Source: Propionibacteriaceae bacterium
GTDB lineage: Bacteria; Actinomycetota; Actinomycetes; Propionibacteriales; Propionibacteriaceae
Direction of reading: 5' to 3'
Length of the DNA: 11,479 bases
Assembly (NCBI GenBank): GCA_003451975.1
Contig: DMIX01000371.1
Span: 1-11,479 of the forward strand
The notes under the pieces are model-generated. The model was not told where the DNA came from. It did not search any database and saw only the letters and a list, made by a program, of their open reading frames with translations. This document shows, piece by piece, positions 1 through 5,970 of this stretch (its first letter is position 1; every line of letters starts with the position of its first letter). The position numbers were made by a program, and so were the translations under genes.

Positions 1-1614
1 CGTCTCGACGGCATCGTCCACGACGAGGTGATGACGACGCTGGTAGCCGCCGCTCAGAATCCCAATGACCGCCACGTCTGCGACCAGGCCCAACGCGCCG
101 TGGACCGACTGGCCGAAGCTGAGGCTCCGGCAGAGGCGCGGCTCCCGGTCACCGGTGAGCAACTCACCTGGCTGGTGAGCGACGTGGTGGGCGCGCTCAT
201 CCCGCAGGCCCGAGTGATCGCCGAACTCGACGAACTCGCCGTGCCGCAGCAGGTGGCCAGTACGTTGGGCATGGTGGTGCGCGAGGTCGCACTCAACGTC
301 GCCAAGCATGCTCAGGCCACTCAGGTCGAGGTGAGCCTCACTAGTCCGACGCCTGGGCAGGTGCTGATCTCGGTCGCCGATAACGGCGTGGGCTTCGATC
401 CTGAGCAGGTGCCCAAGCGTCGCCTCGGCCTGCAGGTGTCGGTGGTGTACCGCATGTGGGCGATCGGCGGCCACGCCGAAATCCTGTCCAAGCCCGGCAG
501 CGGCACCACGGTCAACCTCAGCTGGGGGGCCAGCGACGAGGTGCGTCAGAGCATGGCGGTCGAACCGCAACGTATGGAGTTGCCCTCCCAGCCGCGTTCT
601 CGCCGGATGCCGGAGATTCCGGAACTCAACAGGCTTTCACTGGTTCGCCTGGTGTGGGTGGTGGTGCTGTTGCAGTTCCTGCTCGGCTGGACCAGCCTGG
701 ATCGCGTCACGATGGCGTGGCCGGTGTTCGCCGCTCAAGCCTTGGCCGTCATCGCCACGGCCTTGACGCTGTGGCGCACCGACAAGAATCCGCTGAAGGC
801 CAGCATCGCCGGGGTGGTCGTGCTGCTGCTGCTCGGCGTCACGGTGCTGGTGCAGATGGTGCTGCCGTCCGGTGATTGGCCCGGCTATGCGACTTGGCAC
901 TCCACGGTGGTGATGGTGCTGTTGGTGGCCATTCTGGTGCGCGGTCAGGAGCGGATCGCCTGGATCGGCGTGACCGGCTATGCGCTGGTGTCGGTGTTTT
1001 GGGCTATGAAGCAGGGTCTGAATGCCGGAGATGTCCTGCGCGTGGGCTTCGGGCCGTTTTCGTGGATGTTGGTGGCGCAGTTGCTGCAGAGCTGGCTGAT
1101 CGACATGGCCGACCGGATGGAGGCTTCGCGTCGATCCTCGGCGGCAGCCAACCGTGCCATCGCGCAGAGCTTCTCCAAGATGGTGCTGCGCGACGTGTGG
1201 CTCACGCAGTTGCGGGCGCAGGTTGGCCCCCTGCTGACCCGCATCGCCGATCCCGATTGTGAACTCAGTCAGGCCGAGCGTGAGGCGTGCCTGGCGCAGG
1301 AGAGCCGCTTGCGTGATGCCATGCGGGCCGGGAACCTGGTCACCGAACTGACCTCCGATGCCATCGAGGTGGCCCGCGGACGCGGGGTGGACGTGCGGCT
1401 GGTCGACAGCCGCGGCACCAGGCTGCCCGAAGACGTTCGCGCCGCACTCACCCAATACCTGGGCAAGCTGCTGACCGACTCCAACACCAAGCGGGTGGTG
1501 GCGCGTGCTGCTCCGGAGGGCTACGACGACGTTGTGACCGTGCTGGCAGTGAAATCCGACGGCACCAGCGAACTGGTGGGGCTGGATGCTCACGGACAGG
1601 TGAACACACGCTAA
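1..1614 (+). CDS. Two-component sensor histidine kinase, 5' end missing
   Basis: This is the C-terminal 537 residues of a membrane sensor kinase; the frame is open at base 1, so the real start is upstream. Visible residues 5-10 (IVHDEV) look like the phosphoacceptor H-box of NarL-type (HisKA_3) kinases, with His7 as phosphoacceptor. A HATPase_c domain follows: N-box around 93-104 (REVALNVAKHA, Asn99), G1 box DNGVGF at 127-132 and a glycine-rich G2 region near 140-148. After it come about six hydrophobic segments (roughly 213-231, 238-257, 267-288, 299-313, 318-335, 352-367). The remaining ~170 residues form a soluble tail that resembles a degenerate kinase-like module (heptad-like helix, then a GVDVRLVD...LP stretch). 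Having the kinase core before the membrane region reverses the usual order. The response regulator starts 43 nt downstream and is the likely partner. The kinase assignment is firm; the ligand is unknown, and the tail assignment is inference. Confidence 0.88.
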   Translation, partial: RLDGIVHDEVMTTLVAAAQNPNDRHVCDQAQRAVDRLAEAEAPAEARLPVTGEQLTWLVSDVVGALIPQARVIAELDELAVPQQVASTLGMVVREVALNVAKHAQATQVEVSLTSPTPGQVLISVADNGVGFDPEQVPKRRLGLQVSVVYRMWAIGGHAEILSKPGSGTTVNLSWGASDEVRQSMAVEPQRMELPSQPRSRRMPEIPELNRLSLVRLVWVVVLLQFLLGWTSLDRVTMAWPVFAAQALAVIATALTLWRTDKNPLKASIAGVVVLLLLGVTVLVQMVLPSGDWPGYATWHSTVVMVLLVAILVRGQERIAWIGVTGYALVSVFWAMKQGLNAGDVLRVGFGPFSWMLVAQLLQSWLIDMADRMEASRRSSAAANRAIAQSFSKMVLRDVWLTQLRAQVGPLLTRIADPDCELSQAEREACLAQESRLRDAMRAGNLVTELTSDAIEVARGRGVDVRLVDSRGTRLPEDVRAALTQYLGKLLTDSNTKRVVARAAPEGYDDVVTVLAVKSDGTSELVGLDAHGQVNTR

Positions 1615-1644
1615 TCGCGGTCACCGCTCACGGCGAACAGGCGT

Positions 1645-1650
1645 TAGGCT
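1645..1650 (+). promoter_or_regulatory. Probable leaderless -10 element of the response regulator gene
   Basis: TAGGCT ends 7 nt before the ATG at 1658, the position expected of a TANNNT -10 box when transcription begins at the start codon. No good Shine-Dalgarno sequence is present and no clear -35 is visible. The hexamer sits in the loop of a perfect 5-bp dyad, GGCGT-N7-ACGCC (1640-1656). The same TAGGCTGA octamer precedes menE. Confidence 0.5.
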
Positions 1651-1657
1651 GACGCCC

Positions 1658-2305
1658 ATGATTAACACCGCGGTGATCGATGACCATGAGGCCATCCGAA
1701 TCGGGATGTCGGCCGCACTTGAATCGCACCCAGGCCACGACGTGACTTTGGTCGACGGCGCTGCCACGGTCGATGAATTCCTCGAGCGCAGCCCCGACGC
1801 TGAGGTCGTGCTCTTGGACCTGCAACTGGACGATGGATCCGACCCGCTGGTGAACGCCGAGCGACTGATCGAGGCCGGCTACAAGGTGCTGGTCTACTCG
1901 ATCGCCGACAACGTACGGCTGCTGCGGCGAGCGCTCGCCGGCGGTGCTGCCGGGGTGTGTCGCAAAGCCGAGCCGATTTCGGTGACGATCTCTTCGATCG
2001 AGGCGGTGGCCGAGGGCCAGGTCGTGATCAGCCAGGAGATCCTGGCGGCCATCGAAGGCGATGCCTCCTATGTGGCGGCGAACCTGGGACCACGCGAGCG
2101 TGAAGTGCTGGCACTGTACGCCGGCGGCTTCGAGGTGCCGGAAGTGGCCGAGCGGCTGACCATCACCGAGAACAGCGTCAAGGAGTATCTCAAGCGCATC
2201 CGCGTGAAGTACACCAACGTGAACCGACCGGCAGCCAGCAAGCTGGATCTGTTCCGTCGAGCCATCGAAGACGGCATCGTGCCGCCGGTGGAGCCGCACC
2301 AGTAA
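1658..2305 (+). CDS. NarL/FixJ (LuxR-type) response regulator
   Basis: This 215-residue DNA-binding response regulator is likely phosphorylated by the sensor kinase encoded just upstream. The receiver domain spans about 2-118: acidic pair Asp8/Asp9 (VIDDHEA), phosphoacceptor Asp54 (VLLDLQ), the conserved hydroxyl position near Ser81 and Lys103 (CRKAEP). The C-terminal LuxR-type helix-turn-helix covers about 143-207 (LGPREREVLALY, then EVAERLTITENSVKEYLKRI), typical of GerE-family domains. Length fits the family. The gene is 43 nt after the kinase stop but appears to have its own leaderless promoter, so it may be expressed both with and apart from the kinase. It ends facing the convergent transglycosylase gene across a REP-like palindrome. 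Family assignment is secure; target genes cannot be inferred. Confidence 0.93.
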   Translation: MINTAVIDDHEAIRIGMSAALESHPGHDVTLVDGAATVDEFLERSPDAEVVLLDLQLDDGSDPLVNAERLIEAGYKVLVYSIADNVRLLRRALAGGAAGVCRKAEPISVTISSIEAVAEGQVVISQEILAAIEGDASYVAANLGPREREVLALYAGGFEVPEVAERLTITENSVKEYLKRIRVKYTNVNRPAASKLDLFRRAIEDGIVPPVEPHQ

Positions 2306-2328
2306 CGAACCGTCAGTGCCAGCTCAAT

Positions 2329-2354
2329 CCGTTCCCTGAGCTTGTCGAAGGGCC
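2329..2354. repeat. REP-like intergenic palindrome
   Basis: The core at 2334-2352 reads CCCTGAGCTTGTCGAAGGG and can fold as CCC / CTT-gtcg-AAG / GG with an internal bulge. From memory, near-identical sequences (TTCGACAAGCTCAGG on the other strand) occur in many copies between genes of numerous actinobacteria and proteobacteria, often after gene ends. It lies here between the convergent response regulator and transglycosylase genes, where it may act as a bidirectional terminator or mRNA 3'-end structure. Copy number cannot be judged from one window. Confidence 0.6.
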
Positions 2355-2377
2355 TGAGTTGCGCCCGTAACGGGGGA

Positions 2378-2929
2378 TCAGTACCAGCCGTGGGCCTTCT
2401 TGAAGTCCCAGGCTGTGCAGGGCGTCCCATAGCGAGTCTTGACGTACCACAGACCCCAGGTGATCTGAGTGACCGGGTTGGTGCGCCAATCCGCACCGAA
2501 TTGAGCCATCTTGCTGCCGGGGAGCGCCTGCGGTATGCCATAGGCGCTGGAGTTGGGATTGTCGGCCAGCGGGTCCCACATGCTTTCGCGCATGATGATG
2601 TTGTCGTAGCAGGTGAACTGCGCCGCGCCCCAGCCGTAGCGGCTGCTCATGAGCTGGCGAGCGATGTCGCGGGGGTCCTTGGTACCGGGTTTGTAGCCGA
2701 GGATGTCGGCCTCCATCTTGTTCAAACCGACCAGTCGAGAGTTGTTCAAGGTGATGACCTGGTATTGCTCCTCGAGGGCGAGTGCGCGCTGATCGGCCAG
2801 CTGAACCGCGACGGCGTCGGCTGTGGAGTCTTGGACGTAGGCGTGCGCGCTCAGCGGGTCTGCAACCGCAACGGTGAGCAGAATCACCACAGCCAGTGCC
2901 GTCAGGCGAATCCAACGCGCAACGTCCAT
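2378..2929 (-). CDS. Secreted lytic transglycosylase-like protein (SLT/Apf C-terminal type)
   Basis: This 183-residue exported protein probably cleaves or binds peptidoglycan. Residues 1-30 form a signal peptide: Arg5/Arg8, a hydrophobic core at about 9-24 and an Ala-x-Ala type site (SAHA) near 30. A short helical linker follows (31-65). The C-terminal domain (about 90-183) has the small transglycosylase fold signature seen in aggregation-promoting-factor-like proteins: YGWGAAQF, then MRESMWDP with Glu115 as candidate catalytic acid, NPNSSAYGIPQALPGSKM, and WGLWYVKTRYGTPCTAW. Cys107 and Cys171 could form a disulfide outside the cell. There is no LysM or other anchoring module. The gene is monocistronic. 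A short CCCG-taa-CGGG hairpin (2364-2374) and the REP-like element lie just downstream. It is divergent from menE. Family assignment is good; enzymatic activity is inferred. Confidence 0.85.
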   Translation of the reverse strand: MDVARWIRLTALAVVILLTVAVADPLSAHAYVQDSTADAVAVQLADQRALALEEQYQVITLNNSRLVGLNKMEADILGYKPGTKDPRDIARQLMSSRYGWGAAQFTCYDNIIMRESMWDPLADNPNSSAYGIPQALPGSKMAQFGADWRTNPVTQITWGLWYVKTRYGTPCTAWDFKKAHGWY

Positions 2930-2936
2930 ACCCTGA

Positions 2937-2942
2937 GTATTA
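2937..2942 (-). promoter_or_regulatory. Candidate -10 of the transglycosylase gene
   Basis: On the minus strand TAATAC ends 7 nt before the ATG (or, offset by one, AATACT ends 6 nt before it). It lies in a conspicuously AT-rich patch (2937-2953) in otherwise GC-rich DNA. The spacing suggests a leaderless transcript. The expected -35 position falls within the palindrome at 2953-2974. Confidence 0.4.
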
Positions 2943-2952
2943 CATATGGATT

Positions 2953-2974
2953 CTCTCAGGAACGTTCAGGAGAG
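2953..2974. promoter_or_regulatory. 22-bp palindrome, candidate operator
   Basis: CTCTC-nn-GAAC|GTTC-nn-GAGAG is symmetrical at 18 of 22 positions, centred at 2963/2964. It overlaps the expected -35 region of the minus-strand transglycosylase gene and lies about 60 bp upstream of the menE -10. That position would suit a repressor of the former. It is not the actinobacterial LexA box, which has four bases between GAAC and GTTC. The binding protein is unknown. Confidence 0.45.
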
Positions 2975-3033
2975 CGGCTTGCCTCACCTGGTGGACGCTG
3001 CGGGTAGGTGCGCATCCCGTGTCCTGCGCGGAC

Positions 3034-3039
3034 TAGGCT
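3034..3039 (+). promoter_or_regulatory. Probable leaderless -10 element of the men operon
   Basis: TAGGCT ends 6 nt before the menE ATG at 3046, with no recognisable Shine-Dalgarno sequence between them. The octamer TAGGCTGA is identical to that before the response regulator gene. No clear -35 hexamer is visible. Confidence 0.5.
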
Positions 3040-3045
3040 GATCGA

Positions 3046-4149
3046 ATGCACGCAAGCCAGTTGGCCGGCCCCGATCTCGTTGCCGGGATTCGAACCGCGC
3101 TGGTCGGCGGACCTGCGGTGGCACCGCATTGTGAACCACGGCTGGCTGCGGCGCTCAGGCTGGACGCACCGGTCACCGAAGCCGACGCGGCCCTGATCGT
3201 GCCGACCTCGGGAACCACCGGCGATCCGAAAGCAGTGGTGCTTTCCGCAGCCGCCATCCGATTCGCGGCGAGCGCTGCCCACGATCGCCTGGGTGGTCCC
3301 GGCGACTGGGTGTGTGCGCTGCCCACCGAGCACGTCGCCGGACTGATGACGATCGCCCGTGCGGTGGTAGCCGACACCGACGTGCGTTTCGCACGCCGCG
3401 ACCTGTCCGACCTTCCGCAGGCCGGGCCGCGAAGCTACGTGTCGGTGGTGGCCGCCCAACTGCATCGAGCACTGGGTGAGCCAGCGGTTCGCGACACTCT
3501 GGCCGGCTATGCCGCGGTGCTGGTAGGAGGCAGCGCGATCAATGCTGACCTGTTGGCCGCGGCCCGTCGCGAGGGGATCACCGTGGTCACGACCTACGGC
3601 GCCAGCGAGACCTGCGGAGGCTGCATCTACGACGGGCGTCCCCTCGACGGCGTTCGCATCGAACTCGACGACGAACGCATCAACCTCGGCGGACCGATGG
3701 TCTTCAGCGGCTACCGGCTGCGTCCCGAACTCACCGCTGAGGTCCGCCACGGTGATCTGGTGCGAACCCAGGATCGGGGGCGGCTGGACCACGGCCTGCT
3801 GCAGGTCTTGGGACGCGTCGACGATGTGGTGATCTCCGGCGGCGAGAAGGTCGATCTGGCCGCCGTGCAGCGTCTGTGCGACGACCGTTTCGGCTCGCCC
3901 TCGGACGGGGGGCCGGTACTGCTGGCTGTGTCCGATGCTCGCTGGGGGCGGCGGGTCGTGGCCGTGGCGACCAAACCCTGGGATCTCGCGCGGCTGCAGG
4001 GAGACCTTGAGCCGCTGGTGGGCCGCGCGGGCGTCCCCAAGGAATTGCGGCAGCTATCGAGATTGGCGTACACATCTCTAGGCAAGATCGACCGGGCCGC
4101 CCTTCAGCGGGCCTGGGGGCAGAAGGAAGAGCATGGCGACGTTGGCTGA
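3046..4149 (+). CDS. menE: o-Succinylbenzoate-CoA ligase
   Basis: MenE activates o-succinylbenzoate with ATP and joins it to CoA, giving OSB-CoA for naphthoate ring closure. The 367 residues carry the acyl-adenylate-forming enzyme motifs in order: P-loop PTSGTTGDPK (53-62), the A5 motif YGASETCGG (184-192), the A7-like Asp243 (TQDRG), the hinge/A8 stretch GRVDDVVISGGEKV (256-269), and the A10 catalytic lysine in SLGKIDR (Lys347). The protein lacks much of the N-terminal region of the ~490-residue Bacillus form and matches the short actinobacterial type. The ATG at 3046 fits the promoter spacing. It is the first gene of menE-A-C-D and its last 17 bases overlap menA. Specificity for OSB rests on operon context plus the family pattern. 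Confidence 0.93.
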   Translation: MHASQLAGPDLVAGIRTALVGGPAVAPHCEPRLAAALRLDAPVTEADAALIVPTSGTTGDPKAVVLSAAAIRFAASAAHDRLGGPGDWVCALPTEHVAGLMTIARAVVADTDVRFARRDLSDLPQAGPRSYVSVVAAQLHRALGEPAVRDTLAGYAAVLVGGSAINADLLAAARREGITVVTTYGASETCGGCIYDGRPLDGVRIELDDERINLGGPMVFSGYRLRPELTAEVRHGDLVRTQDRGRLDHGLLQVLGRVDDVVISGGEKVDLAAVQRLCDDRFGSPSDGGPVLLAVSDARWGRRVVAVATKPWDLARLQGDLEPLVGRAGVPKELRQLSRLAYTSLGKIDRAALQRAWGQKEEHGDVG

Positions 4150-5011
4150 GTGGGTGGAGGGCGCACGCCCGCGTACCCTTCCGGCCGCAGTGGCACCGGT
4201 TCTGGCCGGCACCGCGGTGGCATGGTTCGAGGGTGGCATGGTGCCGCTGTTGGCGGTGCTGGCCCTCGTGATCACCCTCGCGCTCCAGGTCGGCGTCAAT
4301 TACGCCAATGACTATTCCGACGGTGTGCGCGGAACCGATGCCGATCGAGTAGGTCCGATGCGCCTGGTCGGTTCCGGGGCGGCGACACCGAGCCACGTGC
4401 TGGCCGCAGCTGTGGGCGGCTTCGTCATCGCGGCGATCGCAGGCCTGGCCGTGGTGGTGATCACCGGTCACTGGTGGCTGCTGATCGTCGGAGCGGTGTC
4501 CATCGCGGCGGCCTGGTACTACACCGGTGGTCGCTACCCGTACGGCTATTTCGGGCTGGGCGAGCTGTTCGTCTTCGTCTTCTTCGGCCTGGTGGCGGTC
4601 TGTGGAACGGTGTATGTGCAGGTCGGCTCGGTATCGGCCACCGCCTGGTGGACGGCCATCGCGATCGGGGCCTTGGCTTGCGACATTTTGGTGGCCAACA
4701 ACCTGCGGGACCTGGTCGGTGATGCCGAAGCCGGGAAACGCACCTTGGCCACCCGGCTGGGTGATCGCTACACCCGTGCCTTCTATGTGAGCCTGGTCGT
4801 CGTGGCTGTGCTGGGCGTCGTCGCGGTGGCCTGGACCACCTCCTGGTGGGCACTGCTGGGACTGGCCATGACGATTCCGCTGGTCGCCCCGGTACGAGCC
4901 ATCGTCGGTGGCGCCCGGGGGCCGGATTTGATCCCCGTGTTGAAACACACCGGCGTCGCCGAACTGGTGTGTGCGGTAGGAGTCTTCGTCGGCTTGTGGA
5001 TCGCGCTGTAG
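4133..5011 (+). CDS. menA: 1,4-Dihydroxy-2-naphthoate polyprenyltransferase
   Basis: MenA is a membrane UbiA-superfamily enzyme that attaches the polyprenyl tail to DHNA with loss of CO2, forming demethylmenaquinone. The 292-residue protein has about eight or nine hydrophobic helices. Both Asp-rich Mg/diphosphate-binding motifs are present: NYANDYSDGVRGTDADR (56-72) and NNLRDLVGDAEAGKRT (189-204). An early ARPRTLPAA motif (11-19) is also typical of MenA. A good Shine-Dalgarno AAGGA (4123-4127) lies 5 nt before the ATG, and the start lies 17 nt inside menE, implying translational coupling. The length is that of actinobacterial MenA. menC starts 2 nt after the stop. Confidence 0.96.
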   Translation: MATLAEWVEGARPRTLPAAVAPVLAGTAVAWFEGGMVPLLAVLALVITLALQVGVNYANDYSDGVRGTDADRVGPMRLVGSGAATPSHVLAAAVGGFVIAAIAGLAVVVITGHWWLLIVGAVSIAAAWYYTGGRYPYGYFGLGELFVFVFFGLVAVCGTVYVQVGSVSATAWWTAIAIGALACDILVANNLRDLVGDAEAGKRTLATRLGDRYTRAFYVSLVVVAVLGVVAVAWTTSWWALLGLAMTIPLVAPVRAIVGGARGPDLIPVLKHTGVAELVCAVGVFVGLWIAL

Positions 5012-5013
5012 TC

Positions 5014-5970
5014 ATGACTGAGATCGCGTTTCGGCTGGGCCTGCGGAACCGATTCCGTGGGCTTACCCAGCGCGAAGGTCTGTTGATCCACGGGCCGGCA
5101 GGTTGGGCCGAGTGGAGCCCCTTCGCCGAATACACCTATCCCGAGATCGGGAACTGGTGGCGGGCTACCTGGGAAGCGTCGCAGCTCGGCTTCCCTTCGC
5201 CGGTACGCGATCGGATCCCGGTCAATGTCACCGTGCCTGCCTTGGGGCCGCAGGCCGCCTTCGACCTGGTCGCCGCCAGTGGCTGCACCACGGCCAAGGT
5301 GAAAGTCGCCGAGCCCGGTCAGGTCGAGGGTGATGATCTGGCCCGGGTGGAAGCCGTGCGCGCCGCGCTCGGGTCGGCCGGTCGGATCCGCGTCGACGCC
5401 AACGGTGCCTGGAGCGTCGATGATGCCCTGCGTCGGTTGCGACAGCTGAACCGCTTCGAGCTGGAGTACGCCGAACAGCCTTGCGCCACCGCCACTGAGC
5501 TGGCCCAGTTACGACGACAGCTGGCCCGCCGCGGTGTGGCGGTGCTGATCGCAGCCGATGAGAGTATTCGCCGCGCTGGCGACCCGGAGCAGGTGGTCGC
5601 GCTGGAAGCCGCTGATGTGGCGGTACTCAAGGTGCAGCCGCTCGGGGGGGTGCGACGCTGCCTGGAGTTGGCTGACCGGCTCGGCCTGCCGGTGGTGGTC
5701 TCCTCGGCTTTGGAGAGCTCGGTCGGCCTGGCGGCGGGAGTGGCCTTGGCCGCCGCACTGCCGGAGCTGCCCTATGCCTGTGGGCTGAATACCGCCACCA
5801 TGTTCACCACCGACGTCACCGACGAGCCGCTGGTCGCTGAAGCCGGGCACATTGTTGTGCGCCCAGTGGTGGTCTCCGGCTCTGGCTGGCAGGCTGATGC
5901 CGAGACTACCGATGCCTGGCGGGCGCGCCGGGACGGTCTTCCGGAGTCTCTGAGGAGGAATGGTGAGTGA
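5014..5970 (+). CDS. menC: o-Succinylbenzoate synthase (enolase superfamily)
   Basis: MenC dehydrates SHCHC to o-succinylbenzoate. The 318-residue protein has the enolase-superfamily active site complete: KxK at Lys95/Lys97 (TAKVKV), metal ligands Asp128 (VDANGAW), Glu154 (YAEQP) and Asp182 (ADES), and the opposing base Lys206 (VLKVQPLGG). I chose the ATG at 5014 although the frame is open further upstream, because homology starts at MTEIAFRLGLRNRFRG and the upstream part would be menA in another frame. The start is 2 nt after the menA stop with no clear Shine-Dalgarno sequence, so it probably relies on coupling to menA translation. The 3' end overlaps menD by 11 nt. Confidence 0.95.
   Translation: MTEIAFRLGLRNRFRGLTQREGLLIHGPAGWAEWSPFAEYTYPEIGNWWRATWEASQLGFPSPVRDRIPVNVTVPALGPQAAFDLVAASGCTTAKVKVAEPGQVEGDDLARVEAVRAALGSAGRIRVDANGAWSVDDALRRLRQLNRFELEYAEQPCATATELAQLRRQLARRGVAVLIAADESIRRAGDPEQVVALEAADVAVLKVQPLGGVRRCLELADRLGLPVVVSSALESSVGLAAGVALAAALPELPYACGLNTATMFTTDVTDEPLVAEAGHIVVRPVVVSGSGWQADAETTDAWRARRDGLPESLRRNGE

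Noticed and set aside
637..1593. 318-codon minus-strand open frame opposite the sensor kinase
   Set aside because: Composition is dominated by His, Gln and Gly, with no domain and no start signals. It is a shadow of the kinase gene.
2364..2374. CCCG-taa-CGGG as a terminator of the transglycosylase gene
   Set aside because: The stem is only 4 bp with a 3-nt loop and no T-run; too weak to annotate alone.
2960..2967. GAACGTTC as a LexA/SOS box
   Set aside because: Actinobacterial LexA boxes have four bases between GAAC and GTTC; here the halves abut, and the neighbouring genes are not SOS genes.
3731..4948. Long minus-strand open frame (405 codons) opposite menE/menA
   Set aside because: It is antisense to two clearly conserved genes, its predicted protein is low-complexity (His/Gln/Arg/Gly-rich) and it has no recognisable domain. 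It is a by-product of GC-rich codon use.
4846..5013. Upstream extension of the menC frame
   Set aside because: The added residues are menA read in another frame, and MenC-like sequence begins at 5014.
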